A model generated the notes under the pieces. It made no database searches and was not told the origin of the DNA. It saw only the letters and a list, made by a program, of their open reading frames with translations. From JBFLYC01 sp040756735 (lineage in GTDB: Bacteria > Bacillota > DSM-16504 > Desulfitibacterales > Desulfitibacteraceae), in NCBI GenBank assembly GCA_040756735.1, contig JBFLYC010000001.1, positions 62,001 to 126,000 of the forward strand: a DNA stretch of 64,000 nucleotides, given 5' to 3'. Each line of letters begins with the position of its first letter. Position 1 is the stretch's first letter. Of this stretch, positions 16,722 through 25,092 are shown piece by piece. The position numbers and the translations under genes are program-made.

Positions 16722-16756
16722 ATAAAATGGATGAGTTTTTAAACAAAAAAACTCCA
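16722..16756 (-). terminator. Probable terminator after tRNA-Pro
   Basis: On the minus strand GGATG(G)AGTTTTT pairs with AAAAACTCATCC around a short loop, with one bulged base, followed by ATTTTATTG. It lies about 100 bases downstream of the tRNA. Confidence 0.5.
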
Positions 16757-16857
16757 TCCAGCACTAGCTGAAATGAAGCTTGACTTACCGTTGCATTACA
16801 TTTTGCATTACATTGGCTATTGTCAATTTCTGACAACCCGCAAAGCATTGATTTAAC

Positions 16858-16934
16858 TGGTCGGAGCGACTGGATTTGAACCAGCGACCTCTACCACCCC
16901 AAGGTAGCGCTCTACCAAGCTGAGCCACGCCCCG
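16858..16934 (-). tRNA. tRNA-Pro (anticodon GGG)
   Basis: A 77-base cloverleaf on the minus strand. Acceptor stem CGGGGCG pairs with CGCTCCG (one G-U). D-stem GCTC/GAGC, anticodon stem CTACC/GGTAG with loop TTGGGGT, anticodon GGG reading CCC and CCU. T-arm GCTGG-TTCAAAT-CCAGT. Discriminator A and an encoded CCA (16860-16858) follow. It sits 60 bases downstream of lysC on the same strand. Confidence 0.95.
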
Positions 16935-16994
16935 ACTACAAAGTATATTCTACAACCTGCCTTAATGAAAGTCAAGAAATAAACCATGAAATAT

Positions 16995-18233
16995 TTATCC
17001 AGCAATAGTTGCAGTATTATTGGATTTGAGTTCAAATTTTTCAACTAAAGCTTTAACTGCCTTGATACAGTCATTAGCATCAATTATCACAGAGACTTTG
17101 ATTTCTGAAGTGCTGATCATTTCAATGTTGATACCTGCTTTAGCAAGAGCTTCAAACATATTAGCAGCTACGCCAGGATTAGTAATCATACCAGCGCCAA
17201 CAATGCTAACTTTAGCAACCCCTTCAGAACAACGCCAACCCTTTGCATTTAATTCTTGAGAAATTTTTCTCATTATATTTTTCGCTTTATCAATATCATC
17301 CTTTTCAATTGTAAAAGCTATATCGTTCACTCCATTTGTTTCAGCGCTTTGCACTATCATGTCAACATTTATAGCCTCGTCTGCAAGAGTTTTAAATATT
17401 TTAAAGGCTATGCCTGGGATATCAGGTACTCCGAAAATGGCCATCTTAACTACGTTGAAGTCATGGGCAACCCCACTGACAACAATTTCTTTTTCCATAT
17501 TGTTAACCTCCTGAACGATTGTTCCACTATTATAATTAAAACTAGAGCGAACATGCAGTTTAACATTGTAAATTTTTGCAAATTCAACAGCTCTTGCCTG
17601 TAATACCTTCGCTCCTAAGCTTGCTAATTCAAGCATCTCATCGAAAGACACTGTGTTAAGTTTCCGAATTTCAGGGATTATCCTGGGATCAGCTGCATAA
17701 ACCCCATCAACATCTGTAAATATTTCACATATTTCAGCCTTAAGAGATGCTGCTAAAGCCACTGCCGTAGTATCAGAACCGCCCCTGCCTAAAGTAGTTA
17801 TATCATTATTGATTGTAGCTCCCTGGAAGCCAGCAACGATGACAATCTTTCCTTGATCTAATTCCTGATGAAGTCTTTCTGAACTAATCTCTAGAATTTT
17901 GGCTTTGTTATAAGTGCAATCAGTCTTTATACCTGCCTGGGGCCCAGTCAAAGAAATAACTGGTTCACCCATGGCTTGTATTGCCATTGCAAGCAGAGCA
18001 ATGGACACTTGTTCTCCAGTAGCTAAAAGCATATCCATTTCTCTTTCTGGAGGACAGTCACATATTTGTTTAGCAAGAGAAATTAAATGGTCAGTATTAT
18101 CTCCCATAGCTGATACAACAGCAATAACTTGATGCCCTTTTCTCTTAGTTTCAACAACTCTTTTAGCGACCCTCTTTATTCTATCGGTGTCAGCTACTGA
18201 GCTACCCCCGTATTTTTGCACAATAATGCTCAT
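16995..18233 (-). CDS. lysC: Aspartate kinase
   Basis: A 412-residue monofunctional aspartate kinase, first step of lysine, threonine, methionine and diaminopimelate synthesis. The N-terminal kinase domain has IVQKYGGSSV, the catalytic-lysine motif, near residue 5, GFQGA, TTLGRGGSDTTAVAL and FTDVDGVY. Two ACT domains lie at about residues 265-410 (NVVKMAIFGVPDIPGIAFKI and VSIVGAGM), giving feedback control. ATG 18233 follows AAAGGGGAA. It overlaps the end of thrB by 32 bases, so translation is coupled. It is the last gene of the pheB-hom-thrB-lysC unit, with tRNA-Pro just downstream. Confidence 0.96.
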   Translation of the reverse strand: MSIIVQKYGGSSVADTDRIKRVAKRVVETKRKGHQVIAVVSAMGDNTDHLISLAKQICDCPPEREMDMLLATGEQVSIALLAMAIQAMGEPVISLTGPQAGIKTDCTYNKAKILEISSERLHQELDQGKIVIVAGFQGATINNDITTLGRGGSDTTAVALAASLKAEICEIFTDVDGVYAADPRIIPEIRKLNTVSFDEMLELASLGAKVLQARAVEFAKIYNVKLHVRSSFNYNSGTIVQEVNNMEKEIVVSGVAHDFNVVKMAIFGVPDIPGIAFKIFKTLADEAINVDMIVQSAETNGVNDIAFTIEKDDIDKAKNIMRKISQELNAKGWRCSEGVAKVSIVGAGMITNPGVAANMFEALAKAGINIEMISTSEIKVSVIIDANDCIKAVKALVEKFELKSNNTATIAG

Positions 18234-19149
18234 AGCTGTATTCCCCTTTCATGTCAATTATTTCTGTTCCTCTTGTAATAGGCCTAAGATACTTAATTGT
18301 ACAATCTACATTTTTTTCTTTAAATCCTTCTTTCATTGCCTCCCCTATTTGTTTAGTATTACTGTTATCAGAAAAAGCTATGACTGCCGGACCAGCTCCA
18401 CTTAAGGCTACAGATAAAGCTCCTTCCTCCTTTGCCCTACTAAAAACATTTTCTAAACCAGGAACCAGTGACATCCTATATGGCTGATGAAGCCTGTCGT
18501 CCATAACTTTAGACAATAGTGACAAATCTTCATTTAAAAATGCCCACAAGAGCAACCCGGTTCGGCTTAAATTAAATACTGCATTTGCCAAAGGAACCTC
18601 CTTAGGCAGAACATTTCTGGCTTTCCTTGTCTGAAGTTCATAATCTGGAATAGCCACTACTGTATGAAGCGAAGGAGGAGGTTTAATTATTCTATATACT
18701 ATTTCATTTTCTAACTGAGCGCTTACAACAATTCCACCTAAAAGAGCCGGGGCTACATTGTCCGGATGGCCCTCCATGGAAGAGGCCATGTTTAATAATT
18801 GATCAGAATCTAATTGTTGTCCAGAAATAATATTTGCTGCAACCATACCTCCAATTATAACAGCAGCACTGCTGCCCAATCCTTTGCCAAGAGGGATGTT
18901 ATTATACATTTTAATTGTTAAACCTTTTGGAGAATAATTTATCTTTTCAAAAACCTTGAATGCAGATTTTATGGCTAAATTGGAAATGTTCTTTGGAATC
19001 TTATGCTTTCCTTCTCCCGAAACCTCTATAGTTAAACCAGACTGGCTTTCAAATAATTCCATATAATTATACATATCTAGTGCCATACCTAAGGTATCAA
19101 ATCCAGGACCAAGATTTGCCGTAGTTGCAGGAACCCTAATTAAAACCAT
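18202..19149 (-). CDS. thrB: Homoserine kinase
   Basis: A 315-residue GHMP kinase that phosphorylates homoserine to O-phosphohomoserine. The N-terminal VPATTANLGPGFDTLGMAL and the ATP loop PLGKGLGSSAAVIIGG (near residue 92) are diagnostic; the C-terminal ALSGAGPAVIAF forms the third GHMP motif. Its last 11 codons overlap the start of lysC. A gap of about 150 bases separates it from hom, in which I see no gene. Threonine synthase (thrC), which often lies between hom and thrB, is missing here and must be elsewhere if the pathway is complete. Confidence 0.95.
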   Translation of the reverse strand: MVLIRVPATTANLGPGFDTLGMALDMYNYMELFESQSGLTIEVSGEGKHKIPKNISNLAIKSAFKVFEKINYSPKGLTIKMYNNIPLGKGLGSSAAVIIGGMVAANIISGQQLDSDQLLNMASSMEGHPDNVAPALLGGIVVSAQLENEIVYRIIKPPPSLHTVVAIPDYELQTRKARNVLPKEVPLANAVFNLSRTGLLLWAFLNEDLSLLSKVMDDRLHQPYRMSLVPGLENVFSRAKEEGALSVALSGAGPAVIAFSDNSNTKQIGEAMKEGFKEKNVDCTIKYLRPITRGTEIIDMKGEYSYEHYCAKIRG

Positions 19150-19298
19150 TATTCGTCCCCCATTAACTATAAATATTCTAATGATAATTTTTCAATTTAA
19201 TAAGAGGTGTGTTACATTCTAAAAGTATATTTCTTGGTACCCTCTGTCACTGTAAATAATCTTGATAGTGTTCAATAATACCGTGCCAGCGCATTATG

Positions 19299-20591
19299 TT
19301 ATTTTCCTCCTTCAACTCTTATAACACTGCAGATCTTGTCCACTATTGACATTCCATCAATGATTTTAAGGGCATCTCTAACTTGACGTTCTTTAACCTT
19401 GTGCGTAATTAATACAATTTCTGCTTTGCCATTTTTGCCTGTACTTTTTTGAACTACAGAAGCAATACTGACATCCTGATTGCCAAAAACGCTAGCAATA
19501 CTTGCCAATACACCGGGTTTATCAGTAACACTAAGTCTTAAATAGAATTCTACATCAATATCGCCAATAGGCAAGATCGATTTTTCTTCAAAACACGTAC
19601 AGCAAATTCGACCAGTAGTTCCTAAAGCTATATCTCTAGCTGCAGCAACAATATCGCCTACGACTGCGCTTGCTGTTGGCATTTCTCCCGCTCCTCTGCC
19701 GTAAAACATTGCCTCTCCAACAGCATCACCTTTAACAAAAATAGCATTAAAAACATCATTGACAGATGCTAATGGATGTTTTTTAGGTATAAATACAGGA
19801 TGCACCCTAACTTCAATTTTTCCATCATGAGTTTTAGCAATGCCTAACAGTTTAATAACAAATCCTAGGTCCCTGGCATAGTTGATGTCAACTGGATCAA
19901 TATTGGCTATCCCCTCTGTATAAACATCAGGATAAGTAACCCTGGTTCCAAATGCAACTGATGCCAATATAGCAATCTTTCTTGCAGCATCATGCCCTTC
20001 AATATCTGAAGTAGGATCGGCTTCTGCATAACCTAACTCTTGGGCTTCTTGTAGGGCTTGGGTAAAACTAATTCCATCGCTGCTCATTTTAGTAAGAATA
20101 TAATTTGTTGTACCATTGATTATACCCATAATCTGTTCGAGACGATTCCCGGCCAAACACTCTTTCAAAGGTCTAATTATGGGTATTCCTCCTGCCACAC
20201 TTGCTTCGAAAAAGAAATCACAATGTTTGTTTTCAACTGCTTGAAACAACTCTTTCCCGTGAAGGGCTAAAAGGTCTTTGTTTGCTGTAACAACATGTTT
20301 ACCGTAAGTTAAAGCTTTAATGATATATTCTTTAGCTGGTTCTATTCCACCCATTACCTCTACTATAATTGGAATATCCATATCTTCGAGGATTTCACTT
20401 GGATTAGTAGTTATTATTTTATCTGATATATCGAGTTTTCTAATTTTTTCTTTATTCTTAACAAGTATTTTTGATATTTCAACATTTTGACCAACTTTTT
20501 TTGCAATACTGTTTGAGTTTTTAATTAATAGCTTTACCACACCTGTTCCAACTGTACCTAAGCCCAATAAACCAACCTTAATTGTTCCCAT
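19299..20591 (-). CDS. hom: Homoserine dehydrogenase
   Basis: A 430-residue enzyme that reduces aspartate semialdehyde to homoserine. The dinucleotide fold is marked by VGLLGLGTVGTGVV at the N-terminus. VTANKDLLALHG holds the conserved catalytic Lys region, and GIINGTTNYILTKM plus EADPTSDIEGHDAARK form the substrate site. A C-terminal ACT domain starts near residue 350 (LRLSVTDKPGVLASIA), giving allosteric control by threonine in related enzymes. It lies 11 bases after the PheB-like ACT gene, a common Firmicutes pairing. The protein is full length. Confidence 0.96.
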   Translation of the reverse strand: MGTIKVGLLGLGTVGTGVVKLLIKNSNSIAKKVGQNVEISKILVKNKEKIRKLDISDKIITTNPSEILEDMDIPIIVEVMGGIEPAKEYIIKALTYGKHVVTANKDLLALHGKELFQAVENKHCDFFFEASVAGGIPIIRPLKECLAGNRLEQIMGIINGTTNYILTKMSSDGISFTQALQEAQELGYAEADPTSDIEGHDAARKIAILASVAFGTRVTYPDVYTEGIANIDPVDINYARDLGFVIKLLGIAKTHDGKIEVRVHPVFIPKKHPLASVNDVFNAIFVKGDAVGEAMFYGRGAGEMPTASAVVGDIVAAARDIALGTTGRICCTCFEEKSILPIGDIDVEFYLRLSVTDKPGVLASIASVFGNQDVSIASVVQKSTGKNGKAEIVLITHKVKERQVRDALKIIDGMSIVDKICSVIRVEGGK

Positions 20592-20602
20592 GCTTATCCC
20601 CC

Positions 20603-21055
20603 TTATGCATATCCAATTGGTTCTATTCTTAAAACACCAGATAAATCAGTAAGAGTTTTGAAGAGTTTATCCAAAGATATGTCCATTTGAGCAATTTCCA
20701 TTGATATTGTAACATGACCAACACCTTGCAGAGGAATATTTTGATTAATGGTTAGTATGTTACCGTTGTGTCTGGCAATAGCATTTAAAACCTGTGATAG
20801 GATACCTGATCTATGTTCTAGAAGAAGTGAAATAGTAACTATTGTACCTTTTAAAGGGTCCTGCAATGGATAAACACCATCCCGGTATTTATAAAAAGCG
20901 CTCCTGCTCAAAGACACTTTTTTTACTGCTTGATTAACGGTTTCAACTACTCCCTTGCTTAATAACTCTTTTGCATGAGCTGTTTTTACAATAGCCTCAG
21001 GCAGGATATCAGATCTAACAATATAAAATTTTTCATCCTTTTTTTGGGATATCAA
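20603..21055 (-). CDS. pheB: ACT domain protein, PheB-like (UPF0735)
   Basis: A 150-residue protein. The N-terminal 70 residues hold a predicted DNA-binding-like segment (TVNQAVKKVSLSRSAFYKYRDGV), and residues about 75-148 form an ACT domain (VTISLLLEHRSGILSQVLN). Family members sit next to hom or pheA in Firmicutes and are presumed amino-acid-sensing regulators; a chorismate mutase activity was once proposed from the name but is not supported by the sequence. Start TTG 21055 lies seven bases after AGGAGG. A predicted promoter with a palindromic spacer lies about 55 bases upstream. It is the first gene of the aspartate-family operon and could regulate it (inference). Confidence 0.88.
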   Translation of the reverse strand: MISQKKDEKFYIVRSDILPEAIVKTAHAKELLSKGVVETVNQAVKKVSLSRSAFYKYRDGVYPLQDPLKGTIVTISLLLEHRSGILSQVLNAIARHNGNILTINQNIPLQGVGHVTISMEIAQMDISLDKLFKTLTDLSGVLRIEPIGYA

Positions 21056-21113
21056 GTCTTTTCCTCCTCAATAGCGTCTGCCTACAATATACAAGTATCC
21101 ACTCATGATAGAC

Positions 21114-21142
21114 ATTATAACACCCCCAAAATGGGGGTGCAA
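21114..21142 (-). promoter_or_regulatory. Predicted promoter of the pheB-hom-thrB-lysC operon with palindrome in the spacer
   Basis: On the minus strand TTGCAC (21142-21137), 17-base spacer and perfect TATAAT (21119-21114). An 8-base inverted repeat CACCCCCA-AAA-TGGGGGTG (plus strand, 21121-21139) covers most of the spacer and touches the -35 box. No T-box, L-box or terminator hairpin is seen between this site and pheB, so control by a repressor is the likeliest reading. Confidence 0.65.
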
Positions 21143-21237
21143 GACAAAAAACACTATCACATGCTGCCCTTTAAACAAACTACATGTTATTAATTTTGCT
21201 GTCAGAGGAATACTTTATCAGGATAATATAATGCCTT

Positions 21238-23229
21238 CTATTTTGCAACAGCTGTAGTTGGTCCATGGGCTTTCTTACGCTGCTTTTGTAAAAACCACAC
21301 AACAGCCAGCAAACAAATTCCTATAATATCCGTCTGCCATTCTGGGTTAACAAGAGTTACACCGCCAATAAAGAGGACAATCCTTTCATACCATCTTCCT
21401 TTAGTTACAAACTGGCTGGTAGTAGCGCCGCCAATACCAATCATTCCAATTATGGCAGTAATCAATGCTTTAAGAACTAACAAAATAAACACTAAGGTGG
21501 TAACACCATCTGGTCTTACAAGAACCAACACTGGAGATAAAACAAACATATATGGTACCAAATATGCAGCAAATCCAAGCTTGAAAGCTTCAACGCCGGT
21601 TTTTAAAGGATCTGAACCAGCAATGCCTGAACCTGCAAATGCCGCTAGAGCAACAGGTGGGGTAATATCAGCAACAATACCAAAATAGAATACGAATAAA
21701 TGCGCAGCGATTGGTTCTACTCCAAGTAAAATTAGAGCCGGAGCAGATACTGTCGCTTGAATAATATAGTTAGCAGTTGTAGGGACACCCATGCCGAGAA
21801 GAATTGAACATAACATGGTAAATAACATAGTTAGGTAGAGGTTTCCACCAGCCAGGGTTACAATGCCTCCTGCCATTTTTAATCCCAGACCAGTTAGGGT
21901 AATGATGCCAACAATTATACCTGCGGTTGCACATGCAGCAACTACCGGTAGTGCTGACCTTGCACCCTCTTCAAGAGCTCTAAAAATCTGTCCTAAAGAC
22001 ATTCTTGTTTCCTTTAATATGAAGGAAACAAGAACACATAGAATCACACCCCAGAAAGCGGCCATCATGGGTGTGTATCCTTTTATTAATAATACAATAA
22101 TTCCCACAATTGGGGTTGCTAAAAACCACTTGCGGGTAAGTAATCGCTTGACGTTCGGAATTCTATCTTTTGGCATGCCTGTTAAACCTGTCTTAACAGC
22201 TTCTAGGTGTACGGTAGTAAAAATACCTGTAAAATACAACAAGGCAGGAATAGCAGCTGCAATGATTATGCTACCATAGGTGACGTTTAAAAATTCAACC
22301 ATTATAAAGGCTGCAGCTCCCATAATAGGCGGCATTAGCTGGCCTCCTGTCGATGCAGCTGCTTCTACGGCGCCGGCAAATTCTTTTCTATATCCTATAC
22401 TCTTCATTAAAGGTATTGTTACTGACCCTGTTCCAACTGTATTTGCTACTGAGCTGCCTGATACTGTTCCCTGGGTTGCACTGGCTAATACAGCCGCTTT
22501 TGCGGGTCCACCTACAGCCCTGCCGGTTACTCCTATCGCAACATCGGTCATCCAATCACCAATACCTGTTTTTCTCAAAAATGTAGCAAATAGCATAAAT
22601 AGAAAGATAAAAGTGGAAGAAACTGCTATGGGTATACCCAGGATACCTTCTGTTCCAATCCATTGAAAAACCGCAATTCTTTTAATTGTCAGTCCTTTAT
22701 GGGCCATAAAGCTGGGAAAATAATTACCAAAGTATGCATAAATTAAGAAGAAGATGGCTAGTGTAACTAGAACTGGGCCAGCCAGCCTTCTTGTAGCTTC
22801 AATTATTAGAAGCACAGCGATGATACTGACTATCATATCAAGGTCAGTATATAATCCTGCACGCCATACTAAATCCTTATAATAAATAACATGGTAAAAA
22901 GAAACAGCAAAACCTAAAAATGCAAGTAAATAATCATACCAAGGTATTTTACTCCCCTTGGAACCTCTTTTTGCTGGGTATAACAAATAAATCAATACAA
23001 GTGCGGCACCAACATGAGGGGCTCTTTGCAACGTTGATGGGAAAGTTCCAAAATAAGCAGTGTAAAGTTGGGCTATGGACCATACAACTGCAAGGATAAA
23101 GCAGAATTTTGCAACTGGTCCTTCTAGTCTCCTAAATGAAAACTCACGATCGTACTTGGCCAGTATTTTTTTTGATTTTTCTTGATCAATTGGATCGTTT
23201 CCTCCCGCTTTTAATTCTTTTTCCGCCAT
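21238..23229 (-). CDS. TRAP transporter fused permease (TAXI type)
   Basis: A 663-residue membrane protein joining the small DctQ-like and large DctM-like parts of a TRAP transporter. The first 60 residues are cytoplasmic, then about 16-18 membrane helices follow. GSVTIPLMKSIGY, AAASTGGQLMPPIMGAAAF and GMGVPTTANYIIQ are hallmark DctM segments, and PPVALAAFAGSGIAG lies near the C-terminal end. These systems import organic acids by sodium or proton symport with a binding protein. The start overlaps the end of the DUF1850 gene by 19 bases; AAAGGAG stands before ATG 23229. It is the last gene of the three-gene transport operon. The substrate is unknown. Confidence 0.93.
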   Translation of the reverse strand: MAEKELKAGGNDPIDQEKSKKILAKYDREFSFRRLEGPVAKFCFILAVVWSIAQLYTAYFGTFPSTLQRAPHVGAALVLIYLLYPAKRGSKGSKIPWYDYLLAFLGFAVSFYHVIYYKDLVWRAGLYTDLDMIVSIIAVLLIIEATRRLAGPVLVTLAIFFLIYAYFGNYFPSFMAHKGLTIKRIAVFQWIGTEGILGIPIAVSSTFIFLFMLFATFLRKTGIGDWMTDVAIGVTGRAVGGPAKAAVLASATQGTVSGSSVANTVGTGSVTIPLMKSIGYRKEFAGAVEAAASTGGQLMPPIMGAAAFIMVEFLNVTYGSIIIAAAIPALLYFTGIFTTVHLEAVKTGLTGMPKDRIPNVKRLLTRKWFLATPIVGIIVLLIKGYTPMMAAFWGVILCVLVSFILKETRMSLGQIFRALEEGARSALPVVAACATAGIIVGIITLTGLGLKMAGGIVTLAGGNLYLTMLFTMLCSILLGMGVPTTANYIIQATVSAPALILLGVEPIAAHLFVFYFGIVADITPPVALAAFAGSGIAGSDPLKTGVEAFKLGFAAYLVPYMFVLSPVLVLVRPDGVTTLVFILLVLKALITAIIGMIGIGGATTSQFVTKGRWYERIVLFIGGVTLVNPEWQTDIIGICLLAVVWFLQKQRKKAHGPTTAVAK

Positions 23230-23732
23230 ATTTCATACTCCTTTAATAAGAATTCAAGTACACTTTTTCTTGCCAGGCCGATATGCACAAAACCACCAGG
23301 TCTATATGATTCCTTAAGTCGGATATTTTTCCCTTTATAAATTAATATATGATTGGAAATAACGGCGCCAATAGTTACCGGGACCCTTGTAAAGATCCTG
23401 TCATATCCTGAAATAATGAACTTGCCGTTTTCAATTTTCCACTCTTGACCTGCTTCAGGATATGCAGGCAAGTTGGGTCCATTGTCATCGAATACCATTT
23501 TTTTGAGAGATATTCTATCGAATCCTTGAATTTCATATGTTTCAATTACAGGTTGCAGTGTAACCGAATGTATCCAGTAAACATCAAAAGTATCTCCTAA
23601 TTTGGCTTGCTGTTGATAAACCAATTTTTCTGTACCATCTACTCTAACCTCTAAAACATATAAAGGTTTTAAAAATAAGGTAATAATAATAATAATAATA
23701 ATTAATAATAGCAATATCTTTATTTTTCTCAT
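23211..23732 (-). CDS. DUF1850 domain protein of TAXI-TRAP operons
   Basis: About 173 residues: an N-terminal hydrophobic anchor (ILLLLIIIIIIITLFL; coded partly by an ATT/AAT run) followed by a soluble domain facing outward. VYWIHSVTLQPVIETYEI is the characteristic DUF1850 segment. The family occurs almost only between TAXI binding-protein and fused-permease genes and probably helps the transporter; its role is not established. ATG 23732 gives a normal short leader. It has only a weak ribosome site, and lies directly after a strong hairpin, so its expression may be low. A longer frame begins at 23813 inside the binding-protein gene but seems unlikely. Confidence 0.82.
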   Translation of the reverse strand: MRKIKILLLLIIIIIIITLFLKPLYVLEVRVDGTEKLVYQQQAKLGDTFDVYWIHSVTLQPVIETYEIQGFDRISLKKMVFDDNGPNLPAYPEAGQEWKIENGKFIISGYDRIFTRVPVTIGAVISNHILIYKGKNIRLKESYRPGGFVHIGLARKSVLEFLLKEYEIWRKKN

Positions 23733-23770
23733 AAAAAGGAAGGCCGGGGACCTGCATAGCCGCCCGGCCT
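23733..23770 (-). terminator. Intra-operon hairpin after the TAXI binding-protein gene
   Basis: AGGCCGGG (23741-23748) and CCCGGCCT (23763-23770) form an 8-base GC-rich stem with a 14-base loop; on the minus strand TCCTTTTT follows (to 23733). It sits between the receptor gene and the downstream membrane genes and would lower their expression or protect the receptor mRNA. Confidence 0.6.
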
Positions 23771-23787
23771 GTACCCCCTTTTTGTTT

Positions 23788-24798
23788 CTACCTGATACTG
23801 TCGGGTACATCAATGCCCTTTTCCAGATAGTACTTTAAAGCGCCAGGATGTAATTTGGTTGTAATCCCATCTAGAGCTTTTTCCAAACTAATATATCTTC
23901 CTGCAGCATGAGCAGCCTCAATTTCACTGGCTTTTTCGTAGAAAACCTTTGTTATTTCATAGACTACATCATCAGGAAGGTCAGGTGATACATACAGAGC
24001 TGCCTGGCAGTTGATTGTCTTCACATCGTTTTCATTTCCGTAAGTTCCAGCCGGTATTATAAACTGGGCGAAGAAAGGATATTCAGCTTTAATTTTTGCA
24101 AAAAGGTCGTCATCAATTTCTATAACATCGATCTCACGGGCTGTCATAATGTCCTGAATGGCCGCAGCTGGAACAGCCAATACACCAAAGTTAGCGTCTA
24201 ACTGCCCATCTTTCATTTTATTCGCTGCGTCACCAAAACCATCATACTCAGCCTTCATGTCATCAAATTTTAAGCCGACAATGCCAAATACACCCTCACT
24301 TAAAACTTGAGTTCCGCTGCCAACCGGGCCTACTGCTACTCTTTTACCCCTTAAATCTTCCAATGATTTTATTCCACTGCCCTTTAGCGCTACACCTTGA
24401 TAAACCTCAGGATAGATAACACCAATAGCTCTAAAGTTTTGTATTGGTTTTCCTTCCCATCTGCCTTTGCCAAACCAGGCATCGTCTGCTATATTGTTCA
24501 TGGCCATACCAAGTTCAACTTCCCCTGCATTAACCCTGTTGATACTCTCAACAGAAGCTCCTCCGGGTTGGGCTGTTACTTGTAAATTATCAATGTATTT
24601 GCTCCAGACATTAGCCATTGCTCCGCCTAATGGGAAGTATGTTCCCCCTGTAGAGCCGGTAATAATGCTAATCTGCAGAGTTTCAACTTTTGGTGGGTCT
24701 TCGGCTTTTGGCGCCTCCTCTTTTTTCCCACCACATCCAGCTAATGCGATACTCAAAACAAACATAACAACCAACAACAAAACAAGATTTTTTTTCAA
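23788..24798 (-). CDS. TAXI family TRAP transporter solute-binding lipoprotein
   Basis: A 336-residue extracytoplasmic receptor. The signal peptide ends in the lipobox LAGC near residue 22, followed by a charged KKEEAPKAEDPPK linker, so it is a membrane-anchored lipoprotein. The TAXI hallmark ITGSTGGTYFPLGGAMANVW lies at residues about 50-70, and SLEDLRGKRVAVGPVGSGTQ in the middle. It captures the substrate (often glutamate or other organic acids in characterised members; unknown here) and passes it to the fused permease. Start TTG 24798 lies nine bases after GGAGG. It is the first gene of the operon. The 290-base upstream region carries three TCTACATA copies. Confidence 0.93.
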   Translation of the reverse strand: MKKNLVLLLVVMFVLSIALAGCGGKKEEAPKAEDPPKVETLQISIITGSTGGTYFPLGGAMANVWSKYIDNLQVTAQPGGASVESINRVNAGEVELGMAMNNIADDAWFGKGRWEGKPIQNFRAIGVIYPEVYQGVALKGSGIKSLEDLRGKRVAVGPVGSGTQVLSEGVFGIVGLKFDDMKAEYDGFGDAANKMKDGQLDANFGVLAVPAAAIQDIMTAREIDVIEIDDDLFAKIKAEYPFFAQFIIPAGTYGNENDVKTINCQAALYVSPDLPDDVVYEITKVFYEKASEIEAAHAAGRYISLEKALDGITTKLHPGALKYYLEKGIDVPDSIR

Positions 24799-24933
24799 AA
24801 AAAATACCTCCCTTAAACTTTTTTCGTTCTAAAATCTAAAGTTTGTCCGGAAAAAAATATCACCTCCATTAAATTAAAATCCACTTAAATTGATGCTTTT
24901 GCATACAAGTATTTTGCAAATATTTTAGATAAT

Positions 24934-25010
24934 TCTACATATACACAGCTTTATTTATTCTACATATCTGATAAAAATCCTTCTAAACCATGTAATTTTA
25001 CTCTACATAA
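24934..25010. repeat. Three TCTACATA direct copies upstream of the TAXI operon
   Basis: TCTACATA occurs on the plus strand at 24934, 24959 and 25002 (intervals 25 and 43 bases) in the gap between the TAXI gene and spoIVA. Position suggests possible regulator sites for the transporter, but AT-rich chance repeats are also possible. Confidence 0.35.
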
Positions 25011-25068
25011 ATTGTTTTATGGAAATTATGGTAATACATGGGGAGGTGATTATCTGATTAAAGCAAAT

Positions 25069-25092
25069 AAAAAGTCGGTAGTAATACCGACT
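25069..25092 (-). terminator. Rho-independent terminator after spoIVA
   Basis: AGTCGGTA-GTAA-TACCGACT (25073-25092), followed on the minus strand by TTTTTATTT. The stem overlaps the spoIVA stop codon. Confidence 0.8.

Noticed and set aside
16792..16817. Direct repeat of GCATTACATT before the tRNA gene as an attachment site
   Set aside because: The copies are adjacent and do not match the tRNA 3' end; no integrase or island border is present.
21863..22666. Two long plus-strand open frames opposite the TRAP permease
   Set aside because: Mirror frames of a membrane-protein gene; composition is Ala/Pro/Thr-rich as expected from antisense, no ribosome sites.
24799..24870. Possible leader peptide of 18 codons before the TAXI gene
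   Set aside because: An ATG with GGAGGTG just after it, not before it; no attenuator hairpin follows, so the ribosome-site-like sequence seems accidental.
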